Origin: JBEISR01 sp044337705
GTDB taxonomy: Bacteria; Planctomycetota; Planctomycetia; Pirellulales; Pirellulaceae
DNA: 64,000 bases
Assembly (NCBI GenBank): GCA_044337705.1
Contig: JBIINB010000006.1
Coordinates: 11,637 to 75,636, forward strand
Direction: 5' to 3'
Shown here: positions 34,774 to 43,477 of the stretch, piece after piece
How positions within the stretch are numbered: position 1 is the first letter of the stretch
Layout: each line of letters opens with the position of its first letter
Made by a program: the position numbers and the translations under genes
Notes under the pieces: model-generated
Database searches by the model: none
Told to the model about the DNA's origin: nothing
The model's input: only the letters and a program-made list of their open reading frames with translations

Positions 34774-35922
34774 ATGCGCGATCCCATGCTTGTGTCATGC
34801 TTTCGGTTTCCGAAAAACCTGACGTCGGCAATTCTTCAAACCCCGCTCGTCTTTCTGCTCGCTCTTCCTATAGACCTCAGCTTGATTGCAAGAGGTTTAT
34901 TCGCACAGTCACCCGACGCTTCCGATGGCCTGATCGCCGACCTCCCACCTTCCATCGCAGCACACATCCTGAACCTTCCTTCCGATCGCGCGACGGAACC
35001 TCACGAAGAAAAAACCATCGCGATCCACTTCCCAGTCAGTGCCATTTTGGAAGCTAGCCAGCAGGGGACAATGGCATCGATTCAGGTCTCTATTCGCGGC
35101 GATCTTGCAGGATGGCAATTGCTCGATTTTGACCCCAAGAGTCATCAGATTCCCGATGCACTGAAACCCATCGAACTTCAGCGGGAGAAAACTCAAGATG
35201 GCGTCCATCACCTCGACGCCGCCGCGACGATCGCCCCCTTTGCTGAGGCACAGCTAGGCTACCACCTGCGCGCCCAGACATCGCACCGGGAGCGAACTTG
35301 GGTAGCTCCTCCCGCGAAATGGGATGTTACCTCGGGCACCACCAATGCCCATCGCGACTTGGTGGTGCAATGGCACCACCTTCCCAGCCAAGGAGTTGAA
35401 GGGACCCACAGCATTCGTGTGCTGGCAAAGGTTCCGTCTCATTGGACAAGTGGCATGGTTTTTTTGACTCTCGAAGCGAGATGGCATAACAGCCGCACCG
35501 GCGAACTGGCGGCTGGTTCCGTGAAGCCTTCCAGCGCGATACGTCAGCGATGGTGTCCCATTTATCTGGCAGGTGATCCGGGTGTTCAGGAAAGGGTCTC
35601 GCAACTGCTGCAAGCCGAGCAACGTCTATGCAACGAACGTCAGCGTTTGCTGATGAATCCCTCAGAGAAACCATCGATCGTTCCTCCGTGGGTACTTCTA
35701 CGAGACATCCGTCGGGCAGACCAAGCGGAGCTGATCAACCAATTCATCCGTGTGCGCCCCTACCCCGAATACCCCTCCCAGGCACATGCAAAACTTCCCA
35801 CGGCAGCGCGAGTTGCCATGCTGGACTTTCGGGACGCCTTCCTAGCGCTGATATCCAAGGAGGCAATATCTATCCAAGTCGGGCGTGATCCCCTTGTAGC
35901 CGTTCCACTGGTGCAACGCTGA
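34774..35922 (+). CDS. Exported protein of unknown function
   Basis: The protein is about 382 residues. A hydrophobic signal (LQTPLVFLLALPIDLSLIARGLFAQ) is followed by a mature part with no motif I recognise. It is beta-rich and ends with a helical segment (VQERVSQLLQAEQRLCNERQRLL, then PWVLLRDIRRADQAELINQFI). The start is unclear: ATG codons lie at 34774 and 34786, with AGGAG upstream, and a TTG at 34744 is in frame. Its base use is like the surrounding genes. It stands alone between mtnC and a convergent PEP-CTERM gene. Confidence 0.7.
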   Translation: MRDPMLVSCFRFPKNLTSAILQTPLVFLLALPIDLSLIARGLFAQSPDASDGLIADLPPSIAAHILNLPSDRATEPHEEKTIAIHFPVSAILEASQQGTMASIQVSIRGDLAGWQLLDFDPKSHQIPDALKPIELQREKTQDGVHHLDAAATIAPFAEAQLGYHLRAQTSHRERTWVAPPAKWDVTSGTTNAHRDLVVQWHHLPSQGVEGTHSIRVLAKVPSHWTSGMVFLTLEARWHNSRTGELAAGSVKPSSAIRQRWCPIYLAGDPGVQERVSQLLQAEQRLCNERQRLLMNPSEKPSIVPPWVLLRDIRRADQAELINQFIRVRPYPEYPSQAHAKLPTAARVAMLDFRDAFLALISKEAISIQVGRDPLVAVPLVQR

Positions 35923-36407
35923 TGCTCGTCCGATAGCCGACCGTTGGTGGAACCGAGCGACTGGGAACAGGTATCCACAGCCGCTTCTTAACGATGACAG
36001 CACCTAATAGCCGCTCATCTCATCCCTCCGATCGACGGTGTTGCCCCCAACGCCTTCAGCCGGAGAGACATTTTTTAAGACCGCAGATCTCAACCCGGAA
36101 GACGCATTGATTACCGTCATCGCGGCTTGACACAACGATTCCTGGGAGTGGCCAGAAGAAACATCTTGAAACACTATGACATGTGGCTGGCCAACCCACA
36201 ATGCAATTGGTCTGCGAAGAACCGGGAGTTCACCTTCTGCGTCGTGCCAGGGAGATAGGCCGGTTAGCCATGTTTTCCGTGTGCCCAGCCGTTGCGGCCA
36301 TCCAGGCTACTATCAGGGCTCGCAGCCTGCGATTCGGAATCCTCTTGGTTCGCTTGCTCGCCCCGGTCACGATCTAGGGTCGTTTGGGCTCTAAGTGATG
36401 CACACAT
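35923..36407. other. Gene-free region between convergent genes
   Basis: About 485 bp separate the exported-protein gene from the terminator of the PEP-CTERM gene. No coding frame is convincing and I see no clear repeat. Confidence 0.35.
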
Positions 36408-36439
36408 AAAAAAACACTCCCTGGAAACCAGGGAGTGTT
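36408..36439 (-). terminator. Strong Rho-independent terminator of the PEP-CTERM gene
   Basis: On the minus strand a perfect 12-bp stem (AACACTCCCTGG with CCAGGGAGTGTT) closes on a 3-base loop and runs into seven T residues. It starts about 25 bp after the stop codon of the PEP-CTERM gene. Confidence 0.92.
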
Positions 36440-36465
36440 CATTGAATCCGCTGAGTCGAATCGAC

Positions 36466-37230
36466 TTAGCTGTTCTTGCGACGTCGCAGCGATCGGAAGC
36501 CTGCAGCACCTGCAGCCAAACCGAAGATCGCCATCGAGGTTGGTTCTGGAACCACACCGATCAGACCGAAACCAACGCCGTCACTGCTGCCGGAGGTGGC
36601 CGTGTCGATCACGATTTTCCAAACTGGGGTGTTGGTCGTGTTGGTCAGCATCCAAAGACCATTGTAATTCCCACTGTACAGAGAATTGCTGGCAGGGCCA
36701 GCAAGAACACCAGTAGCGGCATTCCAAGATCCACCCGGGGCTGCCGGGTTGGTCTGGGTGGTGCTGAACTGATAGTACTTACCGGTGAACGCATTGGGAA
36801 TCACGTTGCCCGAAACGTCGTAAGCCGTGACGGTAACCATTGACCCGGAGAATTCCAAGTCAGCAATACCAACGGCAGCGCCCTTGGGCATCGCAGCCCC
36901 AATGAAGTCCCACTGGTCCTTGGCAACGATAGCGCCAGTACCGTAGTGGTAATACAGAGAATTGAGCCCAATTGGATTCTTGTACTGGGAAGGCCAAGTT
37001 GGGTCCTTGACTGCGGTACCAGCGCCGCCCGATACGATGTTGTTGGTACGGTTCTTGGAGATCACGTCGATCTTCACCTGACCATTACCAAAAGGCTTGG
37101 TGATCTCACCGGTCTGAGTACCAAAGAAACCGGGACCATCCAACTGCAGGAAGTCTACCTCACCTGCAGTCGCCGTGCTCGCGAAGCTCATACCGAGCAA
37201 CGCCACACAGCTCATAAGAAATTTCTTCAT
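36466..37230 (-). CDS. PEP-CTERM sorting domain protein
   Basis: The 254-residue exported protein has a signal peptide (MKKFLMSCVALLGMSFASTATA). The beta-rich middle has no known enzyme motif. The C-terminal sorting tail is VPEPTSMAIFGLAAGAAG followed by FRSLRRRK. That tripartite end (PEP motif, helix, basic patch) marks substrates of the exosortase/archaeosortase pathway and implies processing and surface or matrix placement. The ATG at 37230 follows GGGAG; an extension to 37299 is rejected. A strong terminator follows it. No exosortase gene is in the window. Confidence 0.92.
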   Translation of the reverse strand: MKKFLMSCVALLGMSFASTATAGEVDFLQLDGPGFFGTQTGEITKPFGNGQVKIDVISKNRTNNIVSGGAGTAVKDPTWPSQYKNPIGLNSLYYHYGTGAIVAKDQWDFIGAAMPKGAAVGIADLEFSGSMVTVTAYDVSGNVIPNAFTGKYYQFSTTQTNPAAPGGSWNAATGVLAGPASNSLYSGNYNGLWMLTNTTNTPVWKIVIDTATSGSSDGVGFGLIGVVPEPTSMAIFGLAAGAAGFRSLRRRKNS

Positions 37231-37557
37231 CCCCCACGCTCCCTTCTTGAAGCAACTAGTCGCGACACACAATCTTCGAAATGCACTTCGGAACAGCATG
37301 AAGCAAGGATCGATTTGCTACTTCCGTCCAACCGATACTTTCTTCCGAGTTGGAGCGTTCGTCAAGAGATTTCGGCTGTTCAGAGGAAAAAAATGACTGG
37401 AATTGGAAGCATTTTCCCATAAATCACCGAATTCTGATTCTCCTATTCGTTGTTCTAGGGAAGATCGACGGCCTAACCTAACTCCCAAGTCTTTTCGACG
37501 AATTACGGGTTTGGCGTCATTTGAAAAGACTATGCCAGTTAGCTCTTCTGGGGAATT
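37231..37557. other. Gene-free region upstream of the PEP-CTERM gene
   Basis: About 325 bp lie between the PEP-CTERM start and the argG stop. On the minus strand a TTGACG lies about 130 bp before the start codon, but no matching -10 element at 16-18 bp is clear. No coding frame is visible. Confidence 0.35.
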
Positions 37558-38769
37558 TCAGGATCTTGGGCGAAGTCGGGCTTGGACTCGACCCGGCAGG
37601 CCTTGAATTCGGAGGAACCCTTCGGCGTCGGTTTGATTGTACGAGCCCCCCCCCTCCATGGTGGCAATTGCTTCATCGTAGAGGCTTTGTGGGCTTTGTC
37701 GGCCCGCGACGAGGATGTTTCCTTTGTAGAGTTTCAGCTGGATGGTTCCGGAGACCACCTGCTGTGCCTGCCGGATCATCGCCATCAGAGCATCCATTTT
37801 GGCAGCGTACCAAAAGCCGTAGTAGACCATCTCGGCCACCTCGGGGCTGAGCCGGTCTCGGAGGTGATGGAAATCGCGATCGAGGGTGATTTGCTCCAGC
37901 TGCTGGTGAGCAAAATAAAGAAGCGTCATCCCTGGGGCTTCGTAAACGCCTCGGCTTTTCATCCCGACGAAGCGGTTTTCTACGACATCGATCCGGCCGA
38001 TTCCGTTTCGCCCACCGATGGTGTTGAGCGTTTGGACGATATCCAGGGGGCTTAGTCGCTTGCCGTTAACGGCGACAGGAATCCCCTGCTGGAATTCGAT
38101 CGATACCGTTTCGGGAGTTTCTGGAGCTTGCTGTGGGCTGACGGTCATCCCGAAATCGACTGACTCGACGCCGCAGACCTGGAGGTCTTCCAGGACCCCT
38201 GCTTCGTAGCTGATATGCAGGACATTTTCGTCCGAACTGTAGGGTTTCTTGGAGGTGGCTTTGACGGGGATTCCTTTTGCTTCGCAGAAAGCGATCAGTT
38301 CCGTGCGGCCTGGAAATTGCTTCCGAAACTCCGGATCCCTCCAGGGGGCTATGACCTGGATCGTGGGGTCGAGGGCTTCAGCCGCCAGTTGGAATCGGCA
38401 TTGATCATTGCCTTTACCGGTGGCGCCGTGAGCGTAGGCGCGGGCCCCGACTTCGCGGGCCACTTCCAGGCAAACCTTGGAGATCAGGGGGCGGGCGATC
38501 GAGGTACCCAGCAGATAGATTCCCTCGTAGCGGGCCTGCCACTGCAGAACTGGAAAAGCAAAGTCGCGGCAGAGTTCTTCACGGGCGTCGACAAGTCGCG
38601 ACGATGCGGCACCGGCATCACGAGCTTTCTTCAGGATCGCGTCTCGGTCTTCGCAGGGCTGCCCCAGGTCGACGTAGACGGCGTGGACTCGGTGGCCTCG
38701 TTCCATCAACCAACCCAGGATGACGCTGGTATCCAAACCGCCGGAGTACGCCAGAACGCAGTCAGTCAT
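37558..38769 (-). CDS. argG: Argininosuccinate synthase
   Basis: The 403-residue enzyme joins citrulline and aspartate with ATP in arginine synthesis. It shows the N-type ATP-pyrophosphatase loop (VLAYSGGLDTSV), the citrulline/aspartate-binding HGATGKGNDQCRF, KKPYSSDENVLHISYEAG, and GRNGIGRIDVVENRFVGMKSRGVYE. Length and motif order match the family. The ATG at 38769 is the only start before the P-loop. It diverges from larB across a 154-bp gap. Confidence 0.97.
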   Translation of the reverse strand: MTDCVLAYSGGLDTSVILGWLMERGHRVHAVYVDLGQPCEDRDAILKKARDAGAASSRLVDAREELCRDFAFPVLQWQARYEGIYLLGTSIARPLISKVCLEVAREVGARAYAHGATGKGNDQCRFQLAAEALDPTIQVIAPWRDPEFRKQFPGRTELIAFCEAKGIPVKATSKKPYSSDENVLHISYEAGVLEDLQVCGVESVDFGMTVSPQQAPETPETVSIEFQQGIPVAVNGKRLSPLDIVQTLNTIGGRNGIGRIDVVENRFVGMKSRGVYEAPGMTLLYFAHQQLEQITLDRDFHHLRDRLSPEVAEMVYYGFWYAAKMDALMAMIRQAQQVVSGTIQLKLYKGNILVAGRQSPQSLYDEAIATMEGGGSYNQTDAEGFLRIQGLPGRVQARLRPRS

Positions 38770-38923
38770 TTGCTAAACTTTCGAGAAAGTCGTGATGCTA
38801 CGATGAGATCCAGTGGTGCGTTCCTCAGGGAAGTCCTAAGCAGGCAACGCTGCGAAGCTCTCTGCAAGCAACGCTGTCGTTCGATTGTCGATTCGCAACC
38901 TTTTTTTGGCAACCCGCAAAGCG

Positions 38924-39727
38924 ATGATCCCACAAGAGCTCCTGTCTGCCCTGCGGTCGTTCGAGTCGGGGACATTGGCTGCCGAAGTACTTGCCGAGCA
39001 GCTCCTTCGATTCGCCTCACCCACTACTCCCTCCGGAGTGACGCTGGATCGGGATCGCAGCCGGCGATGTGGTTGGCCGGAAGTGATTTATGGCGAAGGG
39101 AAAACCGCTGAGGCGATTGGCGATGCGATGGAGAGGGTGCTGAGCGGTCACCGGGAAGCCCTGGCGACTCGGGTGGCCGCCGAACATCTCCCGGAGATTC
39201 GGAGGCGATTTCGCTATGTACGCCATGAGCCGACCAGTGGTGTGGTGCGGGTGGGAAGGGACATGGTCCCGGTCGATCCGCTAGAGTCCGCTACTTCGGT
39301 CCGACGCGAATGCCTGGTGGTGTCGGCGGGGACCACCGACGGACCGGTCGCCAGGGAGGCGCTTGAGACACTGGGCTGGATGGGGGTGGCGTGCCAGTGG
39401 CATCAAGATATCGGTGTCGCCGGCCCCTACCGATTATTGGGGCGGCTCAAGGAACTGCGTGAGGCGAAAGTCCTGGTCGCAGTGGCTGGGATGGAAGCGG
39501 CGCTGGCCAGTGTGCTGGGTGGGCTGGTCGCCTGTCCGGTGATCGCAGTCCCCACCAGCGTCGGCTATGGTGCCAACCTGGGCGGGATCGCTGCTTTGCT
39601 GGGGATGCTCAGCAGCTGTGCGGCCAACGTGGCGGTCGTCAATATCGACGCGGGGTTCAAGGGAGGGTATCTGGCTGGAATGATCTGTCGAGGCGTTCCA
39701 ACAGAGGACGAGGGAGAATCGAGATGA
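38924..39727 (+). CDS. larB: Nickel-pincer cofactor biosynthesis protein LarB
   Basis: The 267-residue protein is of the PurE-like AIR-carboxylase fold. LarB carboxylates and hydrolyses nicotinic acid adenine dinucleotide as the first step to the nickel-pincer nucleotide of lactate racemase-type enzymes. The N-terminal part has HREALATRVAAEHL. The C-terminal PurE-like domain has VSAGTTDGPVAREALETLGW, VAVAGMEAALASVLGGL, PVIAVPTSVGYGA and NIDAGFKGGYLAG. The ATG at 38924 was chosen over an extension to 38885. The stop overlaps nnrD as ATGA. Neither larC nor larE is in the window. Confidence 0.93.
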   Translation: MIPQELLSALRSFESGTLAAEVLAEQLLRFASPTTPSGVTLDRDRSRRCGWPEVIYGEGKTAEAIGDAMERVLSGHREALATRVAAEHLPEIRRRFRYVRHEPTSGVVRVGRDMVPVDPLESATSVRRECLVVSAGTTDGPVAREALETLGWMGVACQWHQDIGVAGPYRLLGRLKELREAKVLVAVAGMEAALASVLGGLVACPVIAVPTSVGYGANLGGIAALLGMLSSCAANVAVVNIDAGFKGGYLAGMICRGVPTEDEGESR

Positions 39728-40617
39728 GTCCCCAGGCCATCCATCGGCTTTTCGATCGGCCTCGGGAAGCACACAAGGGAGATTTCGGCCATGTCCTTCT
39801 GATTGGAGGCAGCTCTGGGATGGCCGGATCGATCGCGCTGGCGGCGATGGCTGCGATGCGTGGAGGAGCGGGTTTGGTGACGGTCGCGGTACCGGCTTCC
39901 CAGCAAACCTTGGTCGCTTCCTGGCATCCCTGCATGATGACGCTGGGACTGCCGGAGACGGCAACTCAGCAAATCGCTTCCGATGCCTCCGTTCCCCTGC
40001 TCCATCTGGCCGGGAAGGGGCGCGTCGTCGCGATAGGGCCAGGGATGGGCAGGAGCGAGAGTAGCCAATCGCTGGTTCAAGCTCTTTACCAGGTGGAACA
40101 TCTGCCCATGGTGCTCGACGCCGACGCGATTCCCGAGGGATGCCCCAGGTGGCTGACGCGCCGCGACTGGGATCGACCTGCAGCCAGAATCTGGACGCCA
40201 CATCCGGGGGAATTCGAGCGGTGGTCGGGTGTTTCCAGACTCGATCGGCCGGGGCAGGAGCAGGCGGCCAGGGAGTTGGCAGAAATGCTTGGGGTGGTGA
40301 TCCTCTTGAAAGGTCACCGTTCGCTGATCACCGACGGGAACCATGCCGAGCACAATCCGACCGGTTGCCCCGAGATGGCAGCTGGAGGGGCCGGGGACTG
40401 CCTGACCGGACTGCTGGCCGCCCTGCTGGCTCAAGGACTTCCCGCCTGGGATGCGGCAAGCCTTGGGGCCTACCTACATGGATTGGCCGGCCAGCTGGCT
40501 GCCAGAAGCCTGGGAGGCCCCAGCGTTTTGGCGACCGATATAATAGAATCATTGCCCGCCGCCTTCCGCCAGATTCGCTCACCCCAGGACACCGATGCTC
40601 CGCTTGGTCCGCCCTAA
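39724..40617 (+). CDS. nnrD: NAD(P)H-hydrate dehydratase (YjeF C-terminal domain)
   Basis: The 297-residue ribokinase-fold enzyme uses ATP or ADP to dehydrate damaged NAD(P)H hydrates. The motifs are HKGDFGHVLLIGGSSGMAGS, MRGGAGLVTVA, VAIGPGMGRS, LDADAI, WTPHPGEFERW, VILLKGHRSLITDG and the phosphate-binding MAAGGAGDCLTG. It is a stand-alone protein, separate from nnrE at 24191. It overlaps larB by four bases and ribF by 23, so the three genes should be one transcript. Confidence 0.94.
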   Translation: MSPQAIHRLFDRPREAHKGDFGHVLLIGGSSGMAGSIALAAMAAMRGGAGLVTVAVPASQQTLVASWHPCMMTLGLPETATQQIASDASVPLLHLAGKGRVVAIGPGMGRSESSQSLVQALYQVEHLPMVLDADAIPEGCPRWLTRRDWDRPAARIWTPHPGEFERWSGVSRLDRPGQEQAARELAEMLGVVILLKGHRSLITDGNHAEHNPTGCPEMAAGGAGDCLTGLLAALLAQGLPAWDAASLGAYLHGLAGQLAARSLGGPSVLATDIIESLPAAFRQIRSPQDTDAPLGPP

Positions 40618-41521
40618 CGCTTCCATCGATCCGGATTTGCAAAGGCGCGTCCTGGCGATCGGCAATTTTGATGGTGTCCATCTGGGCCACCGTCATCTGC
40701 TGGAGCAGCTTCGTCGGCTGGCGATAGAGAACCATTCCCAGCCCCTGCTAGTGACTCTCGATCCCCCTCCCCTGCACTGGCTGGCACCCGATCGCTGCCC
40801 CAAGCCGCTGACCACGCTGGCCAGACGCTCCCAACTGGCGGAAGAGGCTGGGGTGCGGGATACCGTGGCCCTGATCACCTCCCCGGATCTGCTGCAGATG
40901 GAAGCGGAGGCTTTCTTCGAGAAAGTGATTCTCGACCAGTTCCAGGCGATCGGCCTGGTAGAAGGACCCAACTTCCATTTTGGCAAGGACCGCCGAGGGA
41001 CACCGGAGCTATTAAGTCAGTGGTGCGAGCAGCGAGGTCTGAAACTCAAAATCATTCCTCGCCAGGGAGAGTCCGGTCAGATGATCTCCAGCAGCCGAAT
41101 CCGCCAGGCCCTGGGTGAAGGGAAAATCGAATCGGCCAATCAGTGGCTGGGATATCCCTACCGACTGGAAGGCAAGGTGGTGGAGGGAGCCCGGCGTGGC
41201 CGACAATTGGGGTTCCCCACCGCCAATCTTTCGCAGGTTCCTGTGCTCATCCCAGCCGAGGGAGTCTACGCCGGACATGCCGCGACGGCGATGGGGACCC
41301 ACCAGGCAGCGATCCATATCGGACCCAATCCAACCTTTGGCGACCAGGATCGGAAGATCGAAGTCCATCTACTGGACTACCAGGGTGACCTTTATGGCCA
41401 GGGGCTGACCGTCGAGCTGGTGGCGAGACTGCGCGGCATCTTCCGCTTTGACGATGCGGCTGCCCTTCAAAAACAACTCCAGCAGGACATCGACCTTGCC
41501 AGGCAACTACTGCGTCGCTGA
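40595..41521 (+). CDS. ribF: Bifunctional riboflavin kinase/FAD synthetase
   Basis: The 308-residue enzyme phosphorylates riboflavin to FMN and adenylates FMN to FAD. The N-terminal nucleotidyltransferase domain shows IGNFDGVHLGHRHLLEQL and the ISSSRIR end. The C-terminal kinase domain shows RRGRQLGFPTANL, PAEGVYAGHA, NPTFGDQDRKIEVHLLDY and LYGQGLTVELVARLRG. Length and order match RibF. Its ATG lies 23 bp inside nnrD. Confidence 0.95.
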   Translation: MLRLVRPNASIDPDLQRRVLAIGNFDGVHLGHRHLLEQLRRLAIENHSQPLLVTLDPPPLHWLAPDRCPKPLTTLARRSQLAEEAGVRDTVALITSPDLLQMEAEAFFEKVILDQFQAIGLVEGPNFHFGKDRRGTPELLSQWCEQRGLKLKIIPRQGESGQMISSSRIRQALGEGKIESANQWLGYPYRLEGKVVEGARRGRQLGFPTANLSQVPVLIPAEGVYAGHAATAMGTHQAAIHIGPNPTFGDQDRKIEVHLLDYQGDLYGQGLTVELVARLRGIFRFDDAAALQKQLQQDIDLARQLLRR

Positions 41522-41692
41522 TCGGTATTCCGGGAAGGCACCGTGGTCGGTCGATAGGATTCTCCGGCTAGCCGGCACGCGCCGCGTGACTATCATGAAT
41601 TAGTGGCTCTAGTTGGCAGTTAGTTCAGGAATTGCCCGGGACTCTTGTCAGCTCGCGCCCCGATGCGCCGAAGCAGCATCAGAAGGGAACCC

Positions 41693-42097
41693 ATGGACTC
41701 CCCAAGCGTCGGACCTTTGAAGCTACTCTACGACGGGCATTGTCGCTTTTGCTGCAGCCAGATAGGTTTGCTCAAGCGTCTGGACTGGTTTTCCCAGCTG
41801 ACCCCCATTTCGCTTCATGATCCACAAGCCTCGCAGGCAGCCCCGGATCTGTCGTTCGATCAGATGATGGACCAGATGTGGGTGATCTTGCCGGATGGAT
41901 CCAAAGGGGGTGGCATCCATGCGGTACGGCTCCTTGCCAGAAGGATGCCAACCCTCTATCCGCTCCTGCCAATCCTTTATTTCCCGGGAACACTTCCCCT
42001 GTGGGACTGGGCTTACCGAACCGTTGCTCGCTATCGATACCGCCTAGCCGGCAGGAACTGTCCGGAAGGCACCTGTCAGCTCCATGGACGCCGGTGA
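41693..42097 (+). CDS. DCC-family thiol-disulfide oxidoreductase-like protein (DUF393)
   Basis: The 134-residue protein carries the family signature LLYDGHCRFCC near the start, with the CxxC-like cysteine pair expected of DCC proteins. It ends in a segment with WDWAYRTVARYRYRLAG, typical of this family. The ATG at 41693 follows GAAGGGA; an extension to 41645 is possible. The biochemical role of DCC proteins is not established. No partner is evident nearby. Confidence 0.85.
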   Translation: MDSPSVGPLKLLYDGHCRFCCSQIGLLKRLDWFSQLTPISLHDPQASQAAPDLSFDQMMDQMWVILPDGSKGGGIHAVRLLARRMPTLYPLLPILYFPGTLPLWDWAYRTVARYRYRLAGRNCPEGTCQLHGRR

Positions 42098-42388
42098 ACA
42101 GTTTTGCGGAATAACGGGGCAATTAGCGACCAGTTTGTTCGGCCGGTCCCCTCGTGCTCGCAGCGACTCGCCTTCCTGTTTTCCGCAACCATATCGGCGC
42201 CAGCGGGTGCCCGATACCGTATATTCAATATCAATCGTATGAAGCGACAGGGGACGTAAGTGCCTATCCGAAAGCCAAAAGCCGGTTTGGCGCTAGCCTC
42301 CGGTTTCCGCGGTTTTCCGAAGGTCTGAACTCCAGTTGCCCGCCATCCCGAGCCCCAAACCACTTTAAGACCGAAAGCACTGGTGCGT

Positions 42389-43387
42389 ATGTCTGTTTCC
42401 TGGGAAGCGCTATTCCAGCAACTGCGAAGCCACCAGCGCTTTATTCTAACCAGTCACATCCGACCCGACTGCGATGCGCTGGGTAGCGAGCTGGGGATGG
42501 CCGGCATCCTCGAAGCGATGGGCAAGCAGGTCCAGATTCTCAATGGGCATCCTACCCCACCCAGCCTTGCATTCCTCGATCCGGCCGAACGGATCCAGGT
42601 GATCGGTCAGGATATCCATCCGGACGAAGTGCGAGGCGACTGCTTGATGGTGCTCGACACCAGCGCCTGGGCGCAGCTTGGACCGATGGCCGACGTCGTA
42701 CGACGATTTCCCGGCACCAAACTGGTGCTCGATCATCATGTCGGTGAAGATGACCTGGGTGCGATGCTGTTCAAGGACACCAGCGCCGAAGCGACGGGGA
42801 CTTTGGTCTTCCAGTGCGCACAAGGTCTGGGGATTCCGGTCACGCGATCGATCGCCAAACCGCTTTACGCCGCCATAGCGACCGATACGGGATGGTTTCG
42901 TTTTGGTTCAACCAACAGCCGAACCTATCAGGTGGTCGGGCAACTGGTCGATGCCGGTGCCAGCCCCTCAGAGATCTATCGAGATCTTTACGAATGCGAC
43001 ACCATCGGCCGAGTGCGGCTGCGAGGCAGAATCCTGGCGAGGGTCTCCGAGGCATTGGATGGGCAAATCGTCCATACCTACGTGAAGAAGGAAGATTTCA
43101 CGGAGACCGGCGCTCTGCCCAGCGATACCGAGGACGTGATCAATCAGACGTTGGCGATCGCGGGCACCAAGGTGGCTTTCATCATGATCGAGCAGCTGAA
43201 AGGGGGCTACAAGATCAGCTTCCGAAGCCGCTGTCATGTCGATTGCAACCAGCTTGCGGGGCTCTTTGGAGGGGGTGGGCACCGCGCTGCAGCGGGTGCC
43301 TTTCTCGAAGGGGACTTTGTCGAGATCCAGCGCCGCCTCCTGGACGCCGCGATCGCTGCCTTCCAGCAACCACCCCAGTCGACCTAA
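42389..43387 (+). CDS. DHH-family phosphoesterase (NrnA-like oligoribonuclease/pAp phosphatase)
   Basis: The 332-residue protein has a DHH domain (SHIRPDCDALGSELG, VLDTSAW, LVLDHHVGEDDLG) and a DHHA1 domain ending in CNQLAGLFGGGGHRAAAG. This is the NrnA layout, which degrades short RNAs and 3'-phosphoadenosine 5'-phosphate using metal ions. The ATG at 42389 was chosen over a GTG two codons upstream. It stands alone after the DCC gene. Confidence 0.9.
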   Translation: MSVSWEALFQQLRSHQRFILTSHIRPDCDALGSELGMAGILEAMGKQVQILNGHPTPPSLAFLDPAERIQVIGQDIHPDEVRGDCLMVLDTSAWAQLGPMADVVRRFPGTKLVLDHHVGEDDLGAMLFKDTSAEATGTLVFQCAQGLGIPVTRSIAKPLYAAIATDTGWFRFGSTNSRTYQVVGQLVDAGASPSEIYRDLYECDTIGRVRLRGRILARVSEALDGQIVHTYVKKEDFTETGALPSDTEDVINQTLAIAGTKVAFIMIEQLKGGYKISFRSRCHVDCNQLAGLFGGGGHRAAAGAFLEGDFVEIQRRLLDAAIAAFQQPPQST

Positions 43388-43477
43388 GACCCAGGTGCCA
43401 AACCGGAGGTTGCTGCGAAGCCGACAATCCGATTCCCCTCTCTTGCTACCCCAAGCCTGAAGATTCCGCCCGACCCG

